A stretch of 6,917 bases of DNA from UMGS1225 sp034086705 (GTDB lineage: Bacteria > Bacillota > Clostridia > Oscillospirales > CAG-272): positions 1 through 6,917 of the forward strand of contig JAXDZV010000057.1 in the NCBI GenBank assembly GCA_034086705.1. Reading direction: 5' to 3'. Below, in pieces: positions 1 to 5,169 of this stretch (position 1 is its first letter; every line of letters starts with the position of its first letter). The notes under the pieces are model-generated. The model ran no database searches. It was given only the letters and a program-made list of their open reading frames with translations, and was not told the origin of the DNA. A program made the translations under genes and the position numbers.

Positions 1-7
1 CAACAGT

Positions 8-38
8 CCCTCCTGTCAGGTACAAACTGACAGGAGGG
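8..38 (+). promoter_or_regulatory. Perfect 12-bp hairpin that sequesters a Shine-Dalgarno sequence
   Basis: CCCTCCTGTCAG (8-19) is exactly complementary to CTGACAGGAGGG (27-38), with a 7-nt loop. The right arm contains AGGAGGG (32-38), which sits 7 nt before the ATG at 46, so in RNA the ribosome binding site would be fully paired with an anti-SD arm. This is the geometry of a translation-controlling leader. It could also act as a weak terminator, but no proper T-tract follows (ATTTCTTATG). The structure is seen directly; the regulatory role is inferred. Confidence 0.5.
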
Positions 39-45
39 ATTTCTT

Positions 46-126
46 ATGAAATTGGATAAGTATTTCAAGGATATATGCAATCCCGCAAGGCAGGGGGTCT
101 GCCCTGCGGTGTTGTTTCCTGTGTGA
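46..126 (+). CDS. Short leader-like ORF (26 aa)
   Basis: An ATG with a strong AGGAGGG SD opens a 26-codon ORF beginning MKLDKYFKDICNPARQG and ending in a hydrophobic LFPV before TGA. I do not recognise it as a known protein family. It is too short for ordinary gene finders. The SD lies in the arm of a perfect hairpin (8-38), and a second hairpin lies inside the coding region (83-109), which resembles leader peptides of inducible genes on conjugative elements. The gene that would follow is not intact here: what follows is decayed mobile-element sequence. It may therefore be a relic. Translation is not proven. Confidence 0.35.
   Translation: MKLDKYFKDICNPARQGVCPAVLFPV
83..109 (+). repeat. Inverted repeat inside the leader ORF
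   Basis: CCGCA-A-GGCAG (83-93) pairs with CTGCC-C-TGCGG (99-109), giving ten G/C-rich pairs around one A-C mismatch and a 5-nt loop. It lies within the 26-codon ORF and is followed by GTTGTTTCCTGTG, a loosely T-rich stretch. It could be an attenuator stem whose folding depends on ribosome position. The pairing is seen; the function is inferred. Confidence 0.45.
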
Positions 127-132
127 AAGCTA

Positions 133-273
133 TCATTCTACGTCATTGGCTCGGTGACTTTGTTTTTTATGCTGCTTATTCTCTGCCTGTAACCGCCTAA
201 GCCGGTCACGGCTGTTTTTTTCGGGCAGAGCATACCGTTCTTTAAAAAAAGAGGGACTACCGCTTCTATGCTT
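133..273 (-). pseudogene. Basic C-terminal ORF tail, unidentified
   Basis: This minus-strand frame is open for 46 codons after an upstream TAG (276-274) and ends in TGA at 135-133. The last 30 residues (SRDRLRRLQAENKQHKKQS and onward) are rich in Arg, Lys, Gln and Glu and look like a real charged helix or coiled-coil tail of the sort found at the ends of mobilisation proteins. There is no start codon with an RBS, and the upstream part overlaps integrase remains on the other strand. If real, it is a fragment joined to the integrase remnant by deletion. Family not recognised; chance openness remains possible. Confidence 0.25.
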
Positions 274-582
274 CTATATTGAGGATAAAGCGGAAGCATT
301 GCACAAAAGGAGTTCCCCGGAACAGAGAGCAAGTCGGAAGCAAAAGCATAGTTTTGTAAGGCGATAGAGGACTATGAGCAAAAAAGATTTATTGCAAAGG
401 CAGACAATATCACGCTTGGCAGTTTGCCTGAAATCTGGGCAGAAGAAGAGATGAAGATCGGTATGTTGTACAGCGGTACGGTCGAGAATTATCGTCAAGA
501 AATAAACAGGATAAAGCAGCACCCGATCGGTGAGAGAAAGTTGAAAACAGTAAAAATACAGAGGTTGGAGAAAAATGGATAG
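246..582 (+). pseudogene. Decayed N-terminal fragment of an ICE-type tyrosine integrase
   Basis: Read across frames, the protein is recognisable as the N-terminal part of a Tn916-like tyrosine recombinase: KKRDYRFYIEDK, then GSIAQKEFPGTESKSEAKA, then AIEDYEQKRFIAKADNITL, EIWAEEEMK and NGTVENY-like and RIKQHPIGERKLKTV segments. These are the arm-type DNA-binding region and the start of the core-binding (SAM-like) domain. The catalytic domain (R..HxxR..Y) is absent. Lesions are readable: an 8-bp tandem duplication GCTTCTAT (262-269, 270-277) shifts frame, a missing base near 290/291 shifts it again, and TAG at 349-351 replaces a Leu codon (probably TTG). After KLKTV the similarity fades and a stop follows at 580-582. 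The normal start is also missing. An active integrase of this family is about 400 residues, so this is a dead relic of an integrated conjugative element. Family assignment is from remembered motifs. Confidence 0.8.
262..277 (+). repeat. 8-bp tandem duplication (frameshift scar)
   Basis: GCTTCTAT occurs twice back to back. Removing one copy restores the expected integrase reading YRFYIED, so the duplication is best read as a slippage mutation that broke the gene. Confidence 0.75.
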
Positions 583-629
583 ACGAATTTTGATGTATCT
601 GTCTGCTGTGTGACGTTTAGAAGACGAAA

Positions 630-671
630 GGGCGCACAATACTCTCTTAAAGGGAGTCGTATTGTGCGCCC
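630..671. terminator. Long hairpin, probable terminator, possibly bidirectional
   Basis: GGGCGCACAATAC (630-642) is perfectly complementary to GTATTGTGCGCCC (659-671), a 13-bp stem. The inner bases can pair partly (CTC with GAG around TTAAA). On the minus strand the stem is followed by TTTCGTCTTC, a weak U-tract, which would suit termination of transcripts from the regulator gene about 185 bp upstream on that strand. On the plus strand no T-run follows. It could equally be a dispersed palindromic repeat or the end of a lost element. Confidence 0.5.
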
Positions 672-855
672 CGAGCTGCTTTGTTTGACTGAACCAAAAG
701 AAAGTGGATGAGCGAGAAGGCATATATTCTCCTATTCCGTAAGGTACCTACACTTCCTTGTACACCAAAAGCGCCTACCTCTGTTTTTGGATCAACATCG
801 GGTTGAAAACCGCACGGGAACAACTTCTCCGTATCATCGTAACCAGGCGGAAACT
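672..855. other. Non-coding stretch downstream of the regulator gene
   Basis: No gene with a start codon and RBS is visible. One minus-strand frame stays open through the whole stretch and reads protein-like (FPPGYDDTEKLFPCGFQPDV and onward), but it has no start of its own and enters from a shadow frame of the regulator gene. It may be the tail of a decayed gene or chance. Confidence 0.4.
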
Positions 856-2061
856 TCACTGCTTTACAGACTCTGCCTGATCGCGCGGCAAGTCCTGTAT
901 CGTTTGTGCTTGACCTAAGCGGAGCAATGCGAGGGAAAGGGAGAGCAGATCTTCCGTGCAGCGACCGGGTGCGTCGGTGTGGATGCCGAACTCTTCTCGG
1001 ATGCGCCGCAATCGGTATTGCACGGTGTTTCGATGGGTAAACAACGCAGCAGCGGCATCTTGCAGTGAATGATGACAGCACAGATAGACGTATAGCGTTA
1101 GACATAGAGAGCCGCCTGTCTGGCTGTCGCTTTTCCATAAAGCACGGATCGCCGGATTGAGATACCCATAGCATTCTTCCAGTGCTTCCAGTTCTGCCCA
1201 GACGGCATAGTCGGCGCAATCAACGAAAAATGCTTCGGGACGGCTTGCAGCCACAAGACGATGGACATCGCGTGCTAGGCGAAAACTTTTTTCCAGCTCG
1301 AAAAGCTCGCTCATACCGTGGTAAAGAACGATCTGCAACCGGTATCGCTCTGCCGCACCGCGTAGACGGCGCAGATCTGTATCGTGCTGGACGAACAAAA
1401 CAATTTTCCCTTCGTGGAAAAAAGGGTGTGACGCCGGAAATTCTCTGGCAAGACTTTGCAGAAAATGGGAAGGATCGCCACCCGCTTGACTTTGCTCGGT
1501 AAAAGCGATGAGTACGAAACCCTCCGGAGAGAAATTTGCCAAAAACGTACCTGCTGTACGGCGACGGAAGCGCTCCGCATCGGGAAAGGCGCCTGCAAGC
1601 AGTTCTTGCAACAGCTCCTGCGCCGTATCGTATACGGTATTCCCCTTGCCTTGCACAGCGTAAAGCTGCTTGGCCAACAGCTGTTCTGCAAACAAACAGT
1701 CTGCAGCGGCGGGTAGAGAATCGGCATCCGGCGTGAGGTAAAGTACAAAACCAAGCGCAATTTCTGCACAGCGAAGAGTGCTGACAAAAAAGCGCTGTGT
1801 GCCTTCTCCGACAGCTACACGGCTGCATGGATCTGTGGCGCAGAGTGAGATGGTGCGGCAGACGGAAAGCGGCAATTCGCCACGGGCGACAGAACGGCGG
1901 TAGTCTGCGTTCAGACAGTCGCGCGGGGCAAAGGCGCACCGAATGTGAAAAGCGTTGTCCGTAACGAGCACGGGACAGCCGAATACGGTTCCAACTGCTT
2001 CGCACAGTGCGTCAAGAGAATTACTTTGTAAGAAAACATTCAAAAGAATTTCCTGATGCAT
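856..2061 (-). CDS. PucR/CdaR-family transcriptional regulator
   Basis: This is a cytoplasmic DNA-binding regulator of 401 residues. Residues about 321-359 form the family's C-terminal helix-turn-helix: LYVYLCCHHSLQDAAAALF followed by THRNTVQYRLRRIREEFG, matching the usual HRNT.xYRLxRI signature. A closing helix follows (DLLSLSLALLRLG). The N-terminal half (SLDALCEAVGTVFGCPVLVTD) resembles the GAF-like sensor part of this family, and the middle corresponds to the poorly conserved GGDEF-like region. PucR/CdaR proteins control purine, sugar-acid or amino-acid catabolism genes; no such gene is nearby, so the effector and targets are unknown. I chose the ATG at 2061 because AAGGAG lies 6 nt before it; the upstream in-frame GTG at 2088 has no RBS. 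It is transcribed alone, divergent from hsp20, from an excellent promoter (2105-2133). Length is typical for the short PucR class. The reading frame is intact. Confidence 0.88.
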   Translation of the reverse strand: MHQEILLNVFLQSNSLDALCEAVGTVFGCPVLVTDNAFHIRCAFAPRDCLNADYRRSVARGELPLSVCRTISLCATDPCSRVAVGEGTQRFFVSTLRCAEIALGFVLYLTPDADSLPAAADCLFAEQLLAKQLYAVQGKGNTVYDTAQELLQELLAGAFPDAERFRRRTAGTFLANFSPEGFVLIAFTEQSQAGGDPSHFLQSLAREFPASHPFFHEGKIVLFVQHDTDLRRLRGAAERYRLQIVLYHGMSELFELEKSFRLARDVHRLVAASRPEAFFVDCADYAVWAELEALEECYGYLNPAIRALWKSDSQTGGSLCLTLYVYLCCHHSLQDAAAALFTHRNTVQYRLRRIREEFGIHTDAPGRCTEDLLSLSLALLRLGQAQTIQDLPRDQAESVKQ

Positions 2062-2104
2062 ATCAATCTCCTTTTGTGCCAACAGCACAATTTGCCTTTT
2101 CTAC

Positions 2105-2133
2105 ATTATACCACGGGAGTCTTTGCAATGCAA
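2105..2133 (-). promoter_or_regulatory. Sigma-A promoter of the PucR-type regulator
   Basis: On the minus strand TTGCAT (-35, 2133-2128) is 17 bp from a consensus TATAAT (-10, 2110-2105). TGG stands directly before the -10 (extended -10). Transcription would start near 2098, giving a leader of about 37 nt before the ATG at 2061. The -35 lies inside the palindrome TTGCAATGCAA (2123-2133), shared with the opposite promoter. Confidence 0.8.
2123..2133. repeat. 11-bp palindrome joining two divergent -35 boxes
   Basis: TTGCAATGCAA is a perfect odd palindrome. Its left half is the -35 of hsp20 and its right half, read on the minus strand, is the -35 of the regulator gene. It could simply be the two overlapping -35 elements or a binding site for a dimeric repressor, perhaps the regulator itself; that last point is speculation. 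Confidence 0.6.
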
Positions 2134-2150
2134 GTGGGGCATGCTATACT
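2123..2150 (+). promoter_or_regulatory. Sigma-A promoter of hsp20
   Basis: TTGCAA (-35, 2123-2128), a 16-bp spacer and TATACT (-10, 2145-2150), preceded by TGC (extended -10). Transcription would start near 2157, leaving about 158 nt of leader before the hsp20 ATG. No CIRCE (TTAGCACTC with GAGTGCTAA) or tandem CtsR heptads are visible in 2100-2315, so the classic HrcA and CtsR heat shock controls are not supported. Confidence 0.7.
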
Positions 2151-2206
2151 ATAGGCGTAAACAGAAGAGGGGCCGCAAGGTTCTTTAGAAAACGGAGATG
2201 ATTCCC

Positions 2207-2284
2207 ATGTGCGTAATATGTGCAGCGACGCTCCGACAAACTCTGTTTGTTAGCGCCCAAAAACATGAAAAACAACTGTTTTGA
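2207..2284 (+). CDS. Short ORF in the hsp20 leader (25 aa)
   Basis: An ATG at 2207 follows GGAG (2194-2197) by 9 nt and opens 25 codons starting MCVICAATLRQTL and ending in KQLF before TGA. An alternative ATG at 2198 in the same frame would give 28 codons, but the SD touches it. The stop lies 30 nt before the hsp20 ATG and before its own SD. It contains a CxxC pair. It spans the 2229-2255 hairpin, so its translation could change leader folding. No family is recognised and chance is possible for so short an ORF. Confidence 0.3.
   Translation: MCVICAATLRQTLFVSAQKHEKQLF
2229..2255 (+). promoter_or_regulatory. Hairpin in the hsp20 5' leader
   Basis: CGCT (2229-2232) and ACAAAC (2236-2241) pair with GTTTGT (2245-2250) and AGCG (2252-2255) around a TCT loop, with small bulges. 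It lies between the predicted transcription start and the hsp20 RBS. A second short inverted repeat, AAAACA/TGTTTT (2269-2274, 2277-2282), follows. Neither visibly pairs with the AGGAGG at 2301-2306, so a classic RNA thermometer (ROSE or fourU) is not shown. Confidence 0.4.
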
Positions 2285-2314
2285 AAGCAAATATGATTTT
2301 AGGAGGTATGTTTT

Positions 2315-2755
2315 ATGTTTGAACTGAAACCCTATTCCCGTAAGAATACTGCAATGTACAATCCGTTTCGTGCTATGGATGAGCTTTGGAACGATCCGTT
2401 CGGATTTTTCGGATCCAACGCGCCGGATGTTTTTAAAACGGATGTGAAGGATGAAGGAGAATATTATTTGCTGGAGGCGGATTTGCCGGGCTTTGAGAAG
2501 AAGGATATTCACCTGGATATCAACGGGGATGTACTCACCGTCAGTGCGGAACGCCATTCTGCCCATGAAGAAAAGGATGAGAAAGGGAAATATATCCGCT
2601 GCGAGCGTTCCTACGGCGCTTACAGCCGGGAGTTTGATCTTTCCGGAATTGCGGCGGACAAAATCGGTGCCAAGTATGAAAACGGCGTGCTGAAGTTGAC
2701 TCTGCCGAAAAAACAGGAGCAAGTGCCCGCAAGCAGACGTCTTGAAATCGAATAA
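2315..2755 (+). CDS. Small heat shock protein, Hsp20/alpha-crystallin family
   Basis: An ATP-independent cytoplasmic holdase chaperone of 146 residues that keeps unfolding proteins soluble for later refolding. A short N-terminal arm (1-38, with NPFRAMDELWNDPFG) precedes the alpha-crystallin domain (about 39-133), recognised by VKDEGEYYLLEADLPGFEKK, the GDVLTVSAER strand and the hallmark GVLKLTLPK at 124-132. The C-terminus RRLEIE carries the L-E-I form of the I/V-x-I/V motif that docks between dimers in the oligomer. Length and domain order are normal for bacterial Hsp20. The start at 2315 is fixed by AGGAGG 8 nt upstream. The gene is monocistronic: its own promoter lies far upstream and a strong hairpin terminator follows 20 bp after the stop. 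The next gene is htpG, another chaperone, in the same direction. The gene is intact. Confidence 0.95.
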   Translation: MFELKPYSRKNTAMYNPFRAMDELWNDPFGFFGSNAPDVFKTDVKDEGEYYLLEADLPGFEKKDIHLDINGDVLTVSAERHSAHEEKDEKGKYIRCERSYGAYSREFDLSGIAADKIGAKYENGVLKLTLPKKQEQVPASRRLEIE

Positions 2756-2775
2756 AGCACAGCAAAATGGGTTGC

Positions 2776-2805
2776 GCCGCAGCGGGTGACCGCTGCGGCA
2801 CTTTT
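2776..2805 (+). terminator. Rho-independent terminator after hsp20
   Basis: GCCGCAGCGG (2776-2785) and CCGCTGCGGC (2790-2799) form a perfect 10-bp GC stem with a GTGA tetraloop, followed by ACTTTTGGTTT. It ends the hsp20 transcript just before the htpG promoter. Confidence 0.85.
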
Positions 2806-2813
2806 GGTTTCTC

Positions 2814-2842
2814 TTGCAAAACACGGATGTATCTGTTATACT
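2814..2842 (+). promoter_or_regulatory. Sigma-A promoter of htpG
   Basis: TTGCAA (-35, 2814-2819), a 17-bp spacer and TATACT (-10, 2837-2842), preceded by TGT (extended -10). The predicted start near 2849 leaves only about 5 nt before the first in-frame ATG at 2854, which argues for translation from a later ATG. Confidence 0.8.
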
Positions 2843-2874
2843 GAACACATCAAATGGAAAGGATGAACAAAAAT

Positions 2875-4824
2875 ATGGAAGAGAATAAACAAACCGAAAC
2901 ACAGACCAAACCAGATCGCGGCGGTATCTCCGTCGAAATAGAGCATATTTTTCCTATTATTAAAAAGTGGTTGTACAGCGAAAAGGAAATTTTTCTGCGG
3001 GAGCTGGTATCTAATGCCTGTGATGCGGTGACAAAACTCCGGCGGTTGATTTCTTTGGGAGAAACGGAGCAGGTTGAAGAGCCGTTTTCCGTGACGGTTA
3101 CATTGGACGCGCCGGCCGGTACACTGACGATTTCCGATAACGGAATCGGCATGACGGAGCAGGAAGTGCGCAGGTATATTTGTCAGATCGCGCTTTCCGG
3201 AGCACTGGAGTTTGTGCAGAAATATGAAGGCGATGCAGCAAATGACGGAATCATCGGGCATTTCGGCCTTGGATTTTATTCTGCCTTTATGGTGGCTGAC
3301 CGTGTGGAATTGTTTACGCGTTCCTATACCGGTGCGCCTGCAGTGCATTGGAGTTGCGATGATAATGGCAGCTATGAGATTACCCCGGCAGAGCATGAAC
3401 AACGCGGAACGGATGTTGTTTTGCATATTACACAGGAGGAGAAAGAATTTCTCAATGCAACACGTTTGCGTGAAATCCTGGAGAAATATTGCGCTTTTAT
3501 GCCGGTTCCGATTTATTTTGTGGACGTAGAGGCACAGCAAAAAGAAGCTGCAGAAAAGCAAGAAAAGCAAGAAAAACAGGAAAACTCGCAGCAGGATGCG
3601 CAGTCTGCGGATACGGAGCAAGCGCCGGAAAAAGAGGAGCCGCAGCCGATCAACGATACGCATCCGTTGTGGCAAAAAGCGCCGTCGGAGTGTACGGAAC
3701 AGGAATATAAAGATTTTTATCATAAAGTTTTTCATGATTACCGTGACCCGCTTTTCTACATTCACATCAGTGCAGATTACCCGTTGAACTTTAAGGGAAT
3801 TTTATATTTTCCCAAGATCAATCATGAATATGAGAGCCTGGAGGGACAGGTAAAGCTGTACTATAACCAGGTATTTGTGGCAGACAATATCAAAGAGGTT
3901 ATTCCGGAATTTTTGTTGATGCTGCGTGGAGTGCTGGACTGTCCGGAGCTGCCGCTGAATGTATCCCGCTCTTATTTGCAGAATAACGGCTATGTTGCAA
4001 AGATATCCGCGCATATCGTTAAGAAAGTGGCGGATAAATTATGTGGGATGTTCACGAATGATCGCAAGCAGTATGAACAACTGTGGGACGATTTGAGTGC
4101 TTTTGTGGAATATGGTTCGCTGCGCGAGAGAAAGTTTTTCGATCGTGTGAAAAATGCGGTACTGTTGCGGACGACAGCAACAGGGGACGCAGAGGATGCG
4201 CGGCAGTATGTCACACTGGAAGAATATTTACAGGCAGCAAAGCAAACAAACGAAAACACGGTTTACTATACAACCGACCCCACCGCACAGGCGCAGTATA
4301 TTGCAATGTTCCGTGCACAGGGAATTGAAATTGTTGTGCTGCCGCATGTATTGGATACACAGTTTATTACGCTGCTGGAACAGGATCACCAGGGGGTGAA
4401 ATTTGTGCGGATCGATGCGGATGTTGCATCGGCGCTGTGCGAGGATGGAGATGCGGCGGAAAATGAGACGGTGACGGCTGCTTTCCGCAAGGCTGCCGGA
4501 CAGGATACGCTGAAGGTTGTATACAGAAAGCTCAAAGACGCCGGTATTCCGGCATTGCTGAATATTTCGGAGGAGAGCCGGCGGATGGCGGATATGCTGC
4601 GCATGTATCAGCCGGGTGGTGCGGAGATGCCGCAGGAGGCTTCACTGGTGGTGAATACGCAGAGCCCTCTAATCGAAAAACTGAGTACCTGTGCAGACAC
4701 GGAAAAAGGAGAACAGCTTGCCCGGCAGATTTATGCGTTGGCGCAGCTTTCACAGCGGCAACTCACTGCGACAGAATTGCAAGACTTTTTGAAAAACAGT
4801 TATACATTGCTAGAGCAGCTTTAA
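2875..4824 (+). CDS. htpG: Molecular chaperone HtpG (Hsp90)
   Basis: A cytoplasmic ATP-dependent dimeric chaperone of 649 residues. The N-terminal GHKL ATPase domain (about 16-218) shows RELVSNACDA at 42-51 (catalytic-type Glu43, Asn47), SDNGIGM at 87-93 (nucleotide-binding Asp88), HFGLGFYSAF at 129-138 and GTDV at 178-181. The middle domain has PLNVSRSYLQ (361-365 LNVSR) with the Arg that contacts ATP. The C-terminal dimerisation part runs to the end and includes ALLNISEESRRMADM and LVVNTQSPLIEKL. Residues about 219-260 form a Lys/Glu/Gln-rich linker between the N and middle domains, longer than in E. coli HtpG and like the eukaryotic charged linker. Three in-frame ATGs exist (2854, 2863, 2875). 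AAAGGA (2858-2863) fits only the one at 2875, about 11 nt away, and the promoter puts 2854 almost at the RNA start. It has its own promoter and terminator. No heat shock operator is seen. Confidence 0.95.
   Translation: MEENKQTETQTKPDRGGISVEIEHIFPIIKKWLYSEKEIFLRELVSNACDAVTKLRRLISLGETEQVEEPFSVTVTLDAPAGTLTISDNGIGMTEQEVRRYICQIALSGALEFVQKYEGDAANDGIIGHFGLGFYSAFMVADRVELFTRSYTGAPAVHWSCDDNGSYEITPAEHEQRGTDVVLHITQEEKEFLNATRLREILEKYCAFMPVPIYFVDVEAQQKEAAEKQEKQEKQENSQQDAQSADTEQAPEKEEPQPINDTHPLWQKAPSECTEQEYKDFYHKVFHDYRDPLFYIHISADYPLNFKGILYFPKINHEYESLEGQVKLYYNQVFVADNIKEVIPEFLLMLRGVLDCPELPLNVSRSYLQNNGYVAKISAHIVKKVADKLCGMFTNDRKQYEQLWDDLSAFVEYGSLRERKFFDRVKNAVLLRTTATGDAEDARQYVTLEEYLQAAKQTNENTVYYTTDPTAQAQYIAMFRAQGIEIVVLPHVLDTQFITLLEQDHQGVKFVRIDADVASALCEDGDAAENETVTAAFRKAAGQDTLKVVYRKLKDAGIPALLNISEESRRMADMLRMYQPGGAEMPQEASLVVNTQSPLIEKLSTCADTEKGEQLARQIYALAQLSQRQLTATELQDFLKNSYTLLEQL
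3553..3579 (+). repeat. 9-bp tandem repeat in the htpG linker
   Basis: GAAAAGCAA occurs at 3553-3561 and 3562-3570, with a diverged third unit GAAAAACAG at 3571-3579. The repeat encodes EKQ-type triplets in the charged linker and keeps frame, so copy number can vary without breaking the protein. Confidence 0.7.
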
Positions 4825-4830
4825 GCAGCC

Positions 4831-4866
4831 GGGGACGTGCCTGTATGCACGTCCCCGAATCTTTTT
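4831..4866 (+). terminator. Rho-independent terminator after htpG
   Basis: GGGGACGTGC (4831-4840) and GCACGTCCCC (4847-4856) form a perfect 10-bp stem with loop CTGTAT, followed by GAATCTTTTTAT. It begins 6 nt after the htpG stop codon. Confidence 0.92.
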
Positions 4867-5067
4867 ATAAATAGCGGAATTGCCAAAGAAGAAAACACAT
4901 ATACAACGGGCTTTTTTCAGAATGTGCTGCAGGAAAAACGGCACCGAAGAAATCTGTGGTGAACGGAAAAATCCTTTGCAGCAGTGTTCGGTATGACATG
5001 CACAGATGAAGCGTACGCCGATCCGGATAAAAAGGATTGTTTTCCGCCCGTAAAAATGCGGAGGCGT
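4867..5067. other. Non-coding stretch with a nested inverted repeat
   Basis: No gene is supported; the small minus-strand ORFs lack RBSs and family features. It contains TGCTGC-AGGA (4925-4934), complementary to TCCT-TT-GCAGCA (4972-4983), with CACC/GGTG able to pair inside, so a branched RNA fold is possible. No convincing promoter drives it: TTGCCA (4880) and TATACA (4900) are only 14 bp apart. Confidence 0.4.
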
Positions 5068-5069
5068 TG

Positions 5070-5098
5070 TTGACATGGTAAAAAAAACATGCTATCAT
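5070..5098 (+). promoter_or_regulatory. Sigma-A promoter of the zinc-ribbon protein gene
   Basis: Consensus TTGACA (5070-5075), a 17-bp spacer and TATCAT (5093-5098), preceded by TGC (extended -10). Transcription would start near 5105, leaving a leader of about 65 nt that holds a hairpin. Confidence 0.85.
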
Positions 5099-5112
5099 AG
5101 AAAAAACAGGTC

Positions 5113-5145
5113 GAAATTTGCCGGTTTTCACGTTCCGGCAATTTC
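5113..5145 (+). promoter_or_regulatory. Hairpin in the 5' leader of the zinc-ribbon gene
   Basis: GAAATTTGCCGG (5113-5124) pairs with CCGGCAATTTC (5135-5145), 11 pairs with one bulged T and a 10-nt loop. It begins about 8 nt into the predicted transcript and ends before the SD (AAAGGGG, 5155-5161). No T-tract follows, so it is more likely a 5' stabilising or regulatory stem than a terminator. Confidence 0.5.
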
Positions 5146-5169
5146 ATCTTAGGGAAAGGGGAACCAGTT

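Noticed and set aside
274..723. 149-codon minus-strand ORF over the left region
   Set aside because: It is antisense to the integrase relic, which has strong residue-level similarity on the plus strand.
1220..2005. 261-codon minus-strand ORF within the regulator gene
   Set aside because: Same strand, other frame; Arg/Cys/Ser-rich composition of a shadow frame, no motif, while the overlapping frame has a definite PucR helix-turn-helix.
2100..2315. HrcA (CIRCE) or CtsR operator for the chaperone genes
   Set aside because: Neither the TTAGCACTC/GAGTGCTAA repeat nor GGTCAAA-type tandem heptads are present here or in front of htpG (2800-2875).
2144..2902. 252-codon minus-strand ORF over hsp20
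   Set aside because: Antisense shadow of hsp20 and of its terminator and promoters; no RBS and no family features.
3553..3579. CRISPR-like repeat
   Set aside because: The units are 9 bp, adjacent without spacers, and lie in frame inside htpG.
2836..3765. 309-codon minus-strand ORF
   Set aside because: It lies antisense to the ATPase domain of htpG, is rich in Phe, Arg and Leu runs of shadow type and has no RBS; htpG has clear family motifs.
4880..4905. Promoter TTGCCA/TATACA
   Set aside because: Spacer of only 14 bp and no TGN before the -10, unlike all other promoters here.
4810..5147. Three overlapping 76-88 codon minus-strand ORFs after htpG
   Set aside because: They run through the htpG terminator and the next promoter, have no RBS or recognisable features and overlap in different frames.
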